Assembly: GCF_900079775.1 (NCBI RefSeq)
Contig: NZ_LT556036.1
Span: 447,447 to 497,232 of the forward strand
Source of the DNA: Leyella lascolaii
GTDB lineage: Bacteria > Bacteroidota > Bacteroidia > Bacteroidales > Bacteroidaceae
Direction: 5' to 3'
Length of the DNA stretch: 49,786 nucleotides
The notes under the pieces are model-generated. The model was not told the DNA's origin, searched no databases, and saw nothing but the letters and a program-made list of their open reading frames with translations. The position numbers were made by a program, and so were the translations under genes. Shown here in pieces: positions 38,651-49,622 of this stretch (within the stretch, counting starts at the first letter, position 1; every line of letters begins with the position of its first letter).

Positions 38651-39331
38651 ATGAATAAAAATTTTTTCTTTATTATATTGTCTATTTTCACTTATTTCTG
38701 CGACAGAGTAAGTGCACAAAACTATCAGGCACTCCGAGATAGTCTTTCAAAAGCCACAGAAGCATTAAGCTATAAACCTGATTCTTTGGATTTACGGCTA
38801 AAAAAAGCAGGGTGGAATATACTTCTTGAACAGTGGCAATATGCCCGTGACGAGTATGACTTTGTATTAAAGCAAGATCCTAACAATATAGCAGCATTGT
38901 TTTATAGAGCATTTGTTAACGAAAAACAGAAAAGATATAATTTTGCCAGACTTGATTATGAGAATCTTATAAAAATAGTACCTTATCATTTTGAGGCACG
39001 GCTCGGACTGGCTCTGTTAAATCATAAAGATAAGCATTTCACTGAAGCACTGAATCAGATAAACAAACTCGTAGAGCTTTATCCTGACAGTGCGATTGTA
39101 TACGCAGCACGAGCTGGAATGGAAATGGATCACAAACACTATGAACTTGCTGAATTCGATTACAGCAAAGCGATTGAATTGGAGCCTGAAAATAATAATT
39201 ATCGTCTGAATAGAATTAATGTACGGATAATACTCAAGCGCAAGGATGATGCACGCAACGACCTTGATATTTTAGTAAAAAAGGGAATACCACGCGCAAA
39301 TCTGGCAGAGTACTACATGAAATGCAGATAG
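38651..39331 (+). CDS. Exported tetratricopeptide-repeat protein
   Basis: 226 residues from MNKNFFFIILSIFTYFC, with a signal peptide ending near VSAQ. Consecutive TPR helices follow: WNILLEQWQYARDEYDFVLKQ, NNIAALFYRAFVNEKQKRYN, HFEARLGLALLNHKDKHFTEA, DSAIVYAARAGMEMDHKHYELAEFDYSKAIELEPEN and a last NRINVRIILKRKDDARNDL. TPR arrays bind peptides or partner proteins; no enzyme domain is present. An ATG at 38642 adds three residues and is equally possible; longer starts give no signal peptide. Function unknown. Confidence 0.8.
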   Translation: MNKNFFFIILSIFTYFCDRVSAQNYQALRDSLSKATEALSYKPDSLDLRLKKAGWNILLEQWQYARDEYDFVLKQDPNNIAALFYRAFVNEKQKRYNFARLDYENLIKIVPYHFEARLGLALLNHKDKHFTEALNQINKLVELYPDSAIVYAARAGMEMDHKHYELAEFDYSKAIELEPENNNYRLNRINVRIILKRKDDARNDLDILVKKGIPRANLAEYYMKCR

Positions 39332-39454
39332 AGAAGATTCATGTAGTGATATTTGTATATAGTAAACTTCAGTTTATGTATTTAACATAATGCGGATTAT
39401 GTGATTTTGAGTGGTATTCATTGATGTTCCAACATTTTTTACCATACCTTCAAA

Positions 39455-39487
39455 CGGTCTTACAGTACAAAGGACCGCTTCTTTAAT
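39455..39487 (+). terminator. Terminator after the TPR gene
   Basis: CGGTCTT (39455-39461) pairs with AGGACCG (39471-39477), one G:T, loop of nine, then CTTCTTTAAT. It lies 124 bases after the stop codon, so the 3' UTR is long. Modest T tract. Confidence 0.6.
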
Positions 39488-39595
39488 CTACGCGCTATTT
39501 TTCGTTCGTAATAGATAGATTTACAATAATTTATACAATCATTTAACAAAATTGTTGGGACAACAGTGGGTATATATCCATCTCAATACATTTAA

Positions 39596-40891
39596 TTAGA
39601 AAGAATACACAAAACCAAAGCTAAGATTTTCTTTAAACCTCCAATATCCGTGATTCTCGTCTTTCGCTCTGCTGTCATCGAAATGAGGATATGCATAGAA
39701 TTGTCCGGAAAGATATTTATTGATGCGAAAATTAAACCAGTTTTCAAATTCCATCATGCTAATTTCGTATGACGTATAGCCACGTATACGACTACGCCAA
39801 CTTATCCCGTCAATTATGTTTAAGGTGAATTTTATTGTGATTTCTGAACCATAAGTAATCTTAAAGTGTTCTCCATCCTCTATTCCATGTCGAGAAGACA
39901 AATTCTTTCTATCGCAATATCTCATCTGGCTTGCTAATAAACCAAAATGTGTAGAGCCTGTTAATTTACCCTTAAACCAATTGAAATTATAATCCATACC
40001 TAAAGATGGAGATACAACTAATGGTGAAAGAAAATCTGTATTAACGAAATTAGAATTTGCGTCAAAACCTCTCAACATTTGTGTTTCTGCTGTAACCTGA
40101 AAAGCATAATACCAGTTTTTTATCGCCTGAATGCCAACATTTCCTGTATATCTAATTTTGTCTTCATTTGTTTTGAATGTATGCACAGTATCTTCCGACA
40201 CGTGCCTCAATGCCATCCTGAGCTCAAGTGTATTATTCCATTTAATGCCTTTTTTATTATCGTAGTTTGCCCATAATGTAACATAACCCTTTACCGATGA
40301 ATGGCTTTTATCATTTCCATCTATCCAATTTTTTGTTGTATGATTATACTCTATATATAGTTCCGTCTTTCCGGAAAGTTTCCAGAAATTTGGCTTTTTT
40401 ACAATAATATCAACTGGTGCTAAATCCGAATCTGCTACAGTTGGTGAAACTTTTTCTATTATATCCGCATCCGGAGTGATAGCCGAGTTGATAGGCGTAC
40501 GTATTGTTCCAGCCTGATCCAACTGCTTTTGTGATTTCAAGACAAGATCCGGACGTTGCATATATACAGTAAGTAGCGACTTGTCCGGTTCATCGAGGAT
40601 TGTATCAGAACTTAAGTCAAACTGTTTTTTTGCAATGTTATAATAAAATGTGAGCGGAGTAAAAAGACGATAATATCTTGCATCAAGAGTTTTCTCTATC
40701 TCATTATAAGTGCCAGCACGTTGTAACGAATCTATTTTCAATTTATATACACGAAGAGAGTCAGTATAGTTCTTCACATACGTTGCGACAGAGTCACGCG
40801 TATGTTGTTTTAGAGCAAGCACCTGAATTTGAGCATTAGCATCAGATACCGCCAAACAGAACAATAATAACAGTATATATCTAATATTCAT
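39596..40891 (-). CDS. DUF3078-family outer-membrane protein
   Basis: 431 residues from MNIRYILLLLFCLAV (an upstream in-frame ATG at 40915 adds eight polar residues ahead of the signal peptide and is less likely). The signal peptide ends near ANAQ. Residues up to about 170 are helical and polar. The second half alternates beta-strands (VKGYVTLWANYDNKKGIKW NNTLELRMALRH, LGMDYNFNWFKGKLTGSTHFG) and ends in a strand with terminal Phe (LSFGFVYSF), the outer-membrane insertion signal. This matches the DUF3078 beta-barrel family of Bacteroidetes, whose role is unknown. It is divergent from pyrG, with promoters back to back. Confidence 0.8.
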   Translation of the reverse strand: MNIRYILLLLFCLAVSDANAQIQVLALKQHTRDSVATYVKNYTDSLRVYKLKIDSLQRAGTYNEIEKTLDARYYRLFTPLTFYYNIAKKQFDLSSDTILDEPDKSLLTVYMQRPDLVLKSQKQLDQAGTIRTPINSAITPDADIIEKVSPTVADSDLAPVDIIVKKPNFWKLSGKTELYIEYNHTTKNWIDGNDKSHSSVKGYVTLWANYDNKKGIKWNNTLELRMALRHVSEDTVHTFKTNEDKIRYTGNVGIQAIKNWYYAFQVTAETQMLRGFDANSNFVNTDFLSPLVVSPSLGMDYNFNWFKGKLTGSTHFGLLASQMRYCDRKNLSSRHGIEDGEHFKITYGSEITIKFTLNIIDGISWRSRIRGYTSYEISMMEFENWFNFRINKYLSGQFYAYPHFDDSRAKDENHGYWRFKENLSFGFVYSF

Positions 40892-40912
40892 ATCCGAATT
40901 CTGTTTACCGCA

Positions 40913-40920
40913 CAAAGGTA
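40913..40920 (-). promoter_or_regulatory. Likely -7 box for the DUF3078 gene
   Basis: Minus-strand TACCTTTG (40920-40913), 21 bases before the start codon at 40891. It excludes the longer start at 40915, which overlaps the box. No good -33 at the usual distance. Confidence 0.55.
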
Positions 40921-40940
40921 ATAATAAATATTTAAAGTTG

Positions 40941-42626
<1,686 letters not shown>

Positions 42627-42660
42627 TAAATCTTGATTTAAAACATAATTTACAGAAAAA

Positions 42661-44556
42661 GTGGATAAAAATACTATTATAGGCTTTGTCCTTATAGCAG
42701 CTGTACTTATAGGATACGGAGTATGGTCACAGCCATCGGCTGAGGAAAGAGCGGCTATGGCAAAGCAGGATTCTATTACCAACGTTGTAAGGCAAAGAGC
42801 GGAATTCGCCAGAAAAGAAGCGCAGGAGAAAAAACTTGCCGAAGAAAGCAACCGCGCTCAGGACACAACAGCTCTGTTCTATTCTTCTCTGAAAGGAAAG
42901 GAAGAGAAGATAAAACTACAAAATAAAAGCATAGAAGTAACGTTAAACACAAAAGGTGGCACACCGGAAAAGGTTGTTGTAAAAAATTTCCCGGATTATA
43001 AGAAGAACCCGGATGTAACCTTATTTGACAAGAAAGATCAAAGCCTGAAGTTCATTCTCCAGGCAAAGGAAACAAATATTAATACATCTAATCTTTATTT
43101 CACGCCGTCAGATGTCACGGACTCTACTGTAACAATGACAGCCATAGCAGGATCAGGCAAGGACATAACAATCAAGTATACCCTTGGTAAAGATTATATG
43201 TTGCATATGGAGTTTCTTGCCAGTGGTATGGAAGGTCTGTTCTCACCAAACTATAACATGATGGATGTGAATTGGAGTGACAGATGTCGTCAGCAGGAAA
43301 AAGGATTCACATTCGAAAATCAACATACATGCCTCACATACCATGATGTTGATGGCGGAACCGATGAGCTTAGTAGCACAGGAGAAAAAATTAACGAAAT
43401 CATTGAGGAAAGAATCGATTGGGTAGCATTTAAAAACCAGTTCTTTTCCGCTGTTATGATAGCCAAAAACGATTTCTCTGACAATTCGGTATTAACAAGC
43501 ATCCCCCAACAGAAAGGTTCTGGTTATCTGAAACAATATGAGGCAAAACTTAAAACATTTTTCGATCCGAGTGGAAAGAAAGCTTCGGAATTTGATTTTT
43601 ACTTCGGTCCCAACGACTTCCGCCTCCTTCAGCGTGTAGAGAAAGAGGCTGGATATGATAAGGAACTCGAACTTCAAAAGCTTGTGTACCTTGGATGGCC
43701 TATTATACGTATTATTAACCGGTGGTTTACAATATATGTATTTGACTTCCTGACAAGCATGAACATTAATATGGGAATCGTTCTCATTCTCATAACACTA
43801 TTGCTAAAATTTATAACATATCCTTTGGTAAAGAAAAGCTATATGAGCTCGGCAAAAATGAGAGTTCTTAAGCCAAAACTCGAGGAAGCAACAAAACAGT
43901 TCAACAGACCGGAGGATCAAATGCAGAAGCAACAGGCAATGATGGCGGAATACGCAAAATACGGTGTAAGCCCATTGTCAGGATGCCTGCCAATGCTAAT
44001 ACAATTGCCTATTTGGATTGCTATGTTCAACTTTGTTCCAAACGCCATACAACTTCGTGGTGAAAGTTTTCTATGGATAAAAGACTTATCAACATACGAC
44101 CCTATTCTTGAGTGGAACACCAACATATGGATGATAGGTGACCACCTGTCCCTGACATGTATTCTGTTCTGTGTATCCAATATACTTTACTCAATAATGA
44201 CAATGCGTCAGCAAAAAGATCAGATGGTCGGACAGCAAGCGGAGCAGATGAAGATGATGCAATGGATGACATATCTCATGCCGGTATTCTTCTTTTTCAT
44301 GTTCAATGACTATTCATCAGGATTGAATTTCTATTATTTCACCAGTTTGTTCTGCAGTGCATTGATAATGTGGATACTACGTAAGACAACAAATGATGAG
44401 AAACTTCTTGCAATACTTGAAGCGCGTTATAAGGAGAACAAAAACAATCCGAAGAAGTTAAGCGGTCTGGCAGCACGACTTCAGGCAATGCAGGAACAAC
44501 AGATGGAACTGCAACGTAAGCGTGAGGAACTAGAACGCAGACGGAATAGGCAATAA
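42661..44556 (+). CDS. yidC: Membrane protein insertase YidC
   Basis: 631 residues, GTG start (GTG GAT AAA AAT). It inserts and folds inner-membrane proteins, alone or with Sec. Visible: an N-terminal membrane anchor (5-20, IIGFVLIAAVLIGYGV), a charged linker, a periplasmic beta-sandwich domain (about 75-345), then the conserved Oxa1-like core with helices at VFDFLTSMNINMGIVLILIT, the Arg-containing YMSSAKMRVLKPKLEEATKQF cytoplasmic hairpin, GVSPLSGCLPMLIQLPIWIAMF and the final membrane helices (YLMPVFFFFMFNDYSSGLNF). The C-terminus is basic (QRKREELERRRNRQ), as in ribosome-binding homologs. It shares the pyrG promoter and is followed by a terminator. Confidence 0.97.
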   Translation: MDKNTIIGFVLIAAVLIGYGVWSQPSAEERAAMAKQDSITNVVRQRAEFARKEAQEKKLAEESNRAQDTTALFYSSLKGKEEKIKLQNKSIEVTLNTKGGTPEKVVVKNFPDYKKNPDVTLFDKKDQSLKFILQAKETNINTSNLYFTPSDVTDSTVTMTAIAGSGKDITIKYTLGKDYMLHMEFLASGMEGLFSPNYNMMDVNWSDRCRQQEKGFTFENQHTCLTYHDVDGGTDELSSTGEKINEIIEERIDWVAFKNQFFSAVMIAKNDFSDNSVLTSIPQQKGSGYLKQYEAKLKTFFDPSGKKASEFDFYFGPNDFRLLQRVEKEAGYDKELELQKLVYLGWPIIRIINRWFTIYVFDFLTSMNINMGIVLILITLLLKFITYPLVKKSYMSSAKMRVLKPKLEEATKQFNRPEDQMQKQQAMMAEYAKYGVSPLSGCLPMLIQLPIWIAMFNFVPNAIQLRGESFLWIKDLSTYDPILEWNTNIWMIGDHLSLTCILFCVSNILYSIMTMRQQKDQMVGQQAEQMKMMQWMTYLMPVFFFFMFNDYSSGLNFYYFTSLFCSALIMWILRKTTNDEKLLAILEARYKENKNNPKKLSGLAARLQAMQEQQMELQRKREELERRRNRQ

Positions 44557-44574
44557 ATCAATAAAAATATTCAG

Positions 44575-44629
44575 GCAGATTATGTAAAAGAGGGATTCAC
44601 CGTCCTGATTCAACATAATCTGCTTTTAT
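44575..44629 (+). terminator. Terminator after yidC
   Basis: GCAGATTATGT (44575-44585) and ACATAATCTGC (44613-44623) form an 11-bp perfect stem around 27 bases, followed directly by TTTTATT. It overlaps the region just before the next gene's ATG at 44633, so that gene needs its own or read-through transcription. Confidence 0.8.
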
Positions 44630-44632
44630 TAA

Positions 44633-46798
44633 ATGAAAAATAATATGAATGCATTAACAACAACTATTGCGGCATTAATTGCATGCAGCGGAATACAGGC
44701 ACAGACAATGATTGATAAAAGTGACATAAAGCTAAAAAACAACCTAATGACTCCTGAAGCACTATGGGCAATGGGACGAATAGGTTGTGCAGAAGCATCG
44801 CCAGACGGAAAGACTATAGTTTATCAGGTAGGATATTACAGCGTTAAGGAAAATAAAAGTCGTCAGGTGATATACACAATAAGCAGTGACGGCAAGACAC
44901 AAAGAAAACTCACACCGGCAGGAAAGAGTCAGAGTGACGCCACATGGATTGCCAAAGGTAAACGTATAGCATTCCTTCAAGACGGACAGATATGGTCAAT
45001 GGCAGCTGACGGCAGCGACTGTAAACAGCTCACAAAATCATCAACCGATATTGAAGGATACAAATTCTCGCCTGACGGAAAAAGTGTTTTGCTGATAAAA
45101 TCAATACCTTATAATGGTAGTATAAAGAAAAATCCGGACGATTTACCATTAGCTACAGGAAGACTTGTTACCGACCTGAACTATCGTCACTGGGATCACT
45201 ATGTGGAATCAATGCAACATCCGTTCATCGCTAAAGTTGGGGAAAGCAGAATTGATGATGGTATCGATATTCTTAAAGATGAACCATATGAGTGTCCTAT
45301 GGCACCATTCGGAGGCATCGAACAATTGAACTGGAGTCCTGACTCAAAGATAATTGCATATACGTGCCGTAAAAAAGAAGGGGTTTCTTATGCAATATCG
45401 ACGGATTCGGACATATATCTTTATGACGTCACAACAGGTAAGACAACCAATATTTGTAAACCGTCCAATTATATTCCTGTTGATGTTGATCCTACAAAAT
45501 CTATGAAGAATCAGGCTATAAACCAACAGAAAAGTGACTACAACCTTGGTTACGATGTAAATCCGACATTTTCTCCTGACGGGAAATACATTGCATGGCA
45601 GAGTATGGCTCGTGACGGTTATGAAAGTGACCGTAACCGTTTATGCGTCTATAATATAGCAGATAAGAAAAAAAAATACGTCACAGAAACATTTGATTCA
45701 AATGTGGACAGCTATTGCTGGGCGGCAGACTCAAAGAGAATTTACTTCACCGGATGCTGGCATGCATGCGTAAACCTCTATCATACGGACATTAACGGGA
45801 ATGTATTGCAGCTCACTGACGACATAGCCGATTTCGGTTCAATATCTCTTGTAAATAACGGCAATAAACTTCTTGCTACACGCCATAGTATGTCTCAGGC
45901 GGACGAACTGTACATTGTCAATCCTGGCAAGAACATAAAAAAGACAAGTGTTACACAACTTACATACGAAAATCAGCATATTTACGACCAATTGCAGATG
46001 GGGGAAGTCAGAAAACAGTGGATAAAGACAACTGACGGCAAAGATATGCTGTGCTGGATAATACTGCCCCCACACTTCGATGAGACTAAGAAATACCCCA
46101 CCCTGCTCTATTGTGAAGGCGGACCGCAAAGTCCGGTGAGCCAGTTCTGGAGCTACAGATGGAACTTCCAGATAATGGCTGCACATGGATATGTGATTGT
46201 TGCCCCTAACCGGCGTGGTCTGCCAGGATTCGGCTCAGAATGGAATGAGGAGATAAGCGGAGACTGGACGGGTCAGTGCATGAAAGACTACCTCAGTGCT
46301 ATAGACTATGCGACAACAAACCTTCCATATGTAGACAAAGACCGTCTTGGTGCAGTGGGTGCCAGCTTCGGAGGATTCAGCGTATACTATCTCGCAGGGC
46401 ATCATGACAAACGGTTTAAATGCTTCATAGCACATGATGGAGCGTTCAATCTTGAATCAATGTACACAGACACAGAAGAGGCGTGGTTTTCCAACTGGGA
46501 ATACGAGGATGCATATTGGAACAAGAATCTCAGCGACAATGCAAGACGCACGTATGAAAATAGTCCACACCGGTTCGTTGACAAATGGGACACCCCTATA
46601 TTATGTATACACGGTGAGAAGGATTATCGTATCAACGCCAATCAGGGATTCGGAGCATTTAACGCAGCGCGTATGAAAGGTATTCCGGCTGAACTGCTTA
46701 TTTTCCCAGATGAGAACCACTGGGTTCTCAAACCACAGAACGGTATATTATGGCAGCGTACGTTTTTCAACTGGCTTGATAGATGGCTGAAAAAATAA
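44633..46798 (+). CDS. S9-family serine peptidase (dipeptidyl/acylaminoacyl-peptidase type)
   Basis: 721 residues. A signal peptide (MNALTTTIAALIACSGIQAQ) sends it to the periplasm. Residues about 40-440 form a beta-propeller with WD40/TolB-like repeats (EASPDGKTIVYQVGYY, YKFSPDGKSVLLIKS, LNWSPDSKIIAYTCR, PTFSPDGKYIAWQSM). The alpha/beta-hydrolase domain has the triad Ser578 (GASFGGFS), Asp664 (HGEKDYRI) and His696 (DENHWV). S9 enzymes cut dipeptides or acylated residues from peptides, and the sequence resembles DPP5-like enzymes of Porphyromonas and relatives, which fits peptide scavenging. The ATG lies four bases past the yidC terminator's T tract; an internal ATG at 44645 is also possible. 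The MFS gene follows after 44 bases. Confidence 0.9.
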   Translation: MKNNMNALTTTIAALIACSGIQAQTMIDKSDIKLKNNLMTPEALWAMGRIGCAEASPDGKTIVYQVGYYSVKENKSRQVIYTISSDGKTQRKLTPAGKSQSDATWIAKGKRIAFLQDGQIWSMAADGSDCKQLTKSSTDIEGYKFSPDGKSVLLIKSIPYNGSIKKNPDDLPLATGRLVTDLNYRHWDHYVESMQHPFIAKVGESRIDDGIDILKDEPYECPMAPFGGIEQLNWSPDSKIIAYTCRKKEGVSYAISTDSDIYLYDVTTGKTTNICKPSNYIPVDVDPTKSMKNQAINQQKSDYNLGYDVNPTFSPDGKYIAWQSMARDGYESDRNRLCVYNIADKKKKYVTETFDSNVDSYCWAADSKRIYFTGCWHACVNLYHTDINGNVLQLTDDIADFGSISLVNNGNKLLATRHSMSQADELYIVNPGKNIKKTSVTQLTYENQHIYDQLQMGEVRKQWIKTTDGKDMLCWIILPPHFDETKKYPTLLYCEGGPQSPVSQFWSYRWNFQIMAAHGYVIVAPNRRGLPGFGSEWNEEISGDWTGQCMKDYLSAIDYATTNLPYVDKDRLGAVGASFGGFSVYYLAGHHDKRFKCFIAHDGAFNLESMYTDTEEAWFSNWEYEDAYWNKNLSDNARRTYENSPHRFVDKWDTPILCIHGEKDYRINANQGFGAFNAARMKGIPAELLIFPDENHWVLKPQNGILWQRTFFNWLDRWLKK

Positions 46799-46842
46799 GC
46801 ACGCTGATATGACAAATAGAAATAACACAATAAATTACAAAA

Positions 46843-48501
46843 ATGACTGAAACTATAAAAAAAACACTGAGAGATTCGGCTGCTGCCCGGTGGACAGTAC
46901 TGCTGTTTTTGGCTTTTGCCATGTTCTGTTCATACATCTTTATGGACATTCTCTCACCTATCAAGGATCTGATGCAGTCGACGCGGGGCTGGGACTCCAC
47001 GGCTTTCGGTACGATGCAAGGTTCTGAGACATTTCTCAACGTATTCGTATTCTTCCTCATTTTTGCGGGAATCATATTAGACAAAATGGGAGTACGTTTC
47101 ACAGCTGTACTTTCCGGATTTGTCATGCTTATAGGTGCAACCATCAACTGGTATGCCGTGACCGAACAGTTCATTGGCAGTGGTCTTGAGACATGGTTCA
47201 ACAACAACCTTAACTACATTCCAGGCTTTGACGAGCTTGGCATATCTCCCTTCTATGAAGGTATGCCGGCATCAGCCAAATTCGCAGCCATCGGATTCAT
47301 GATTTTCGGTTGTGGAGTCGAAATGGCAGGTATAACAGTTTCACGAGGAATCGTGAAATGGTTCAAAGGACGCGAAATGGCACTTGCAATGGGCTCTGAA
47401 ATGGCGTTGGCACGCCTAGGTGTAGCAACATGCATGATATTCTCTCCTGTATTCGCAAAACTTGGAGGTGACATTGACGTTTCACGCTCTGTTGCATTCG
47501 GAGTGGTTCTGCTGCTCATCGCTCTCATCATGTTTATTGTCTATTTCTTTATGGATAAGAAGCTGGACGCTCAGACAGGTGAGGCTGAAGAAAAGGATGA
47601 TCCGTTCAAGATAAGTGATCTCGGAAAAATACTGTCAAGCGGTGGATTTTGGCTTGTAGCTTTGCTATGTGTGCTTTATTATTCTGCCATATTCCCCTTT
47701 CAGAAGTACGCTGTAAACATGTTGCAGTGCAACCTCACTTTCACCAAGCTTTCTCCGGATTCATTTTGGGCAACCAATACCGTTACTGTAATACAATATT
47801 GTATTATGCTTGTCGTTGCGGCAGCCGCATTTGCGAGCAATTTTGCAAAGAATAAATCTTTAAGAGCTGCATATCTGATAACAGCTGTGGTGGCACTTGT
47901 TGTATTTTGCTACATGGGTTATATGCGTCAGAGTGCAGAGACTGTGTTTGCTGTATTCCCGCTTCTCGCAGTTGGTATAACTCCTATTCTCGGCAACTAT
48001 GTCGACCATAAAGGAAAGGCGGCAAGTATGCTGGTCATGGGTTCTATACTCCTCATCATATGCCATCTTACATTTGCATTCATTCTTCCGATGTTCAGAG
48101 GCAATACCTCCGGAGGCATCATCATAGCATATCTCACAATACTCGTTCTCGGAGCAAGTTTCTCTCTTGTTCCCGCATCGTTATGGCCTAGTGTTCCGAA
48201 GTTGGTGGATGCAAAAATCATTGGAAGTGCGTATGCCCTTATTTTCTGGATACAGAATATCGGACTGTGGCTGTTCCCGCTCCTCATTGGAAAAGTACTT
48301 GATAAAACCAATCCGAAGCTTGTGGAGAATCTTAAGAATGGTGTGATAACTCCCGAACAGGCTGCAGTGTCATATGACTATACAGCACCACTTGTCATGC
48401 TTGCATGCCTCGGAGTTGCAGCACTTATTCTTGGCTTCGTACTCAAAGCTGTCGACAAAAAGAAAGGCTTGGGACTTGAGGAGCCGAATATTAAAGACTG
48501 A
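46843..48501 (+). CDS. MFS transporter
   Basis: 552 residues with about twelve membrane helices, for example WTVLLFLAFAMFCSYIFM, TFLNVFVFFLIFAGIIL, TAVLSGFVMLIGATINW, VAFGVVLLLIALIMFIVYFF, then a charged central loop (MDKKLDAQTGEAEEKDDPF) and helices such as GFWLVALLCVLYYSAIF and APLVMLACLGVAALILGFVL. The MFS signature loop is LDKMGVRF between helices 2 and 3. An enlarged segment between helices 3 and 5 (about residues 115-180, including SRGIVKWFKGREMALAMGSEMAL) is characteristic of the NNP/OFA-like group. Substrate unknown; the place after a peptidase suggests a peptide or amino acid product, but this is a guess. Confidence 0.85.
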   Translation: MTETIKKTLRDSAAARWTVLLFLAFAMFCSYIFMDILSPIKDLMQSTRGWDSTAFGTMQGSETFLNVFVFFLIFAGIILDKMGVRFTAVLSGFVMLIGATINWYAVTEQFIGSGLETWFNNNLNYIPGFDELGISPFYEGMPASAKFAAIGFMIFGCGVEMAGITVSRGIVKWFKGREMALAMGSEMALARLGVATCMIFSPVFAKLGGDIDVSRSVAFGVVLLLIALIMFIVYFFMDKKLDAQTGEAEEKDDPFKISDLGKILSSGGFWLVALLCVLYYSAIFPFQKYAVNMLQCNLTFTKLSPDSFWATNTVTVIQYCIMLVVAAAAFASNFAKNKSLRAAYLITAVVALVVFCYMGYMRQSAETVFAVFPLLAVGITPILGNYVDHKGKAASMLVMGSILLIICHLTFAFILPMFRGNTSGGIIIAYLTILVLGASFSLVPASLWPSVPKLVDAKIIGSAYALIFWIQNIGLWLFPLLIGKVLDKTNPKLVENLKNGVITPEQAAVSYDYTAPLVMLACLGVAALILGFVLKAVDKKKGLGLEEPNIKD

Positions 48502-48559
48502 TGTCAAGACTTTATATACTCACACTGTGAAATAAAATACAGATAAAAGCTGTTATAAC

Positions 48560-48607
48560 ATATGAATACGCCGCAGGAAATAGATATTTCCTGCGGCGTA
48601 TTCATAT
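48560..48607 (+). terminator. Perfect 23-bp hairpin after the MFS gene
   Basis: Arms 48560-48582 and 48585-48607 are perfectly complementary with only GA between, a 48-base near-complete palindrome (centre ...GGAAATA-GA-TATTTCC...). It lies 59 bases after the MFS stop. It lacks a strong T tract, but this is the usual place and size of a transcript-end hairpin in these genomes. Confidence 0.65.
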
Positions 48608-48636
48608 AAAGTTTCATGTATTGGTTCACGCTATAA

Positions 48637-49116
48637 ATAAGAAGAAAAGTTGCTGTAGTACAATTCGAAATAACAAACAAGTATGACTATAAGGAATATT
48701 TAAATTATCTAAACAATAAGAGTTTTCCTTACAAGTATTGTTTTCTACTTAATTTTACAAGTAAGAATGAGACAATTCAATTCATATCTTTCAATAAACA
48801 AGATTTATTAGAAAGAAAACTGTCAAAGGCTGATATTTTCAGACATATGATACTTAATGCATCCTTCTTTGGACAATTGAAAATCAAATACAACAATAAA
48901 ATAGTCTCTCCTGCTACTGATTATGTACTATCTGATTTGACTGATAATAAATGTTGGTATGAAGCGTCAAAAAAAGAATGCAATAGAAAAGATTCCGAAT
49001 GGTTCATGAATCGAAAATCAATTGGTGGAAAATGTGCGGAATGCATATTTAATAACATTTGTCCGTCTCCATCTGAAATAGAACTGAAATTTAATATTAG
49101 ATATCCTTGTCAATAG
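48637..49116 (+). pseudogene. C-terminal remnant of a pseudo-radical-SAM/SPASM peptide-maturation protein
   Basis: The frame is open from just after a TAA (48634-48636) to a stop at 49116, about 159 codons, with the first ATG only at 48847. The translation before that ATG is already family-like (VQFEITNKYDYKEYLNYLN, FISFNKQDLLERKLSKADIF), then SFFGQLKIKYNNKIV, and a SPASM-like end: SEWFMNRKSIGGKCAECIFN, NICPSPSEIELKF, RYPC. The W/R...C-x2-C-x5-CPSPS-x-E-x(n)-C pattern matches what I recall of the pseudo-rSAM partner in GG-Bacteroidales RiPP systems. The N-terminal half, the active radical SAM partner and a Gly-Gly precursor are not in the window. The AT-rich composition also differs from the flanking MFS gene. 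The identification is inferred without a search. Confidence 0.7.
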
Positions 49117-49494
49117 TAAATAAGATTAATTTGAAAACCGCTATGAGCTTTATCATAAAACGACAATCATGATGTAATTTGTAAATCTTATACCCTGGTC
49201 AGAAAAACTAATAGCTCAGTCACAAAAATTGAGGCAAACTACTGTACTGTGTGAAGCACTTCAATATGTATAAGTCATGGTTGATATTTTATGAGTATTT
49301 AGACATTTCCACTTTTTGTGTAATATACAACAATACCAAGGTTCACGAGACTGATAAACTAACTGTCGGGTAATAAGTATTATACCAATATGGAGCACGA
49401 TCATATCTTTATTCGCATAATTTCCACTTTTATACATAAATATATGAACTATAATTATTTAGTTCAATGTTTTTATGTCTTTGTGCTCGTAAAA
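49117..49494. other. AT-rich gap with no feature seen
   Basis: About 380 bases between the pseudo-radical-SAM remnant and the promoter of the last gene. No coding frame, RNA gene, hairpin with T tract or repeat was recognised. Confidence 0.5.
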
Positions 49495-49526
49495 TTTGGC
49501 GTGCATTATTAATTTTATTAATTTTG
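49495..49526 (+). promoter_or_regulatory. Promoter of the second secreted-protein paralog
   Basis: TTTG (49495-49498), a 20-base spacer, then TAATTTTG (49519-49526). Both boxes lie at the same distance from the ATG as in the paralog at the start of the window (640-671), and the 5' UTR shares CACCAATTATATTGATG (49562-49578; complement at 591-607). Confidence 0.75.
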
Positions 49527-49622
49527 TTATCGTTAATAAACGTCTCGCCGACTTCCGGTTTCACCAATTATATTGATGTTGCAACACTAATGCCGAACGG
49601 GATGCCGTAAAACACAATAATA

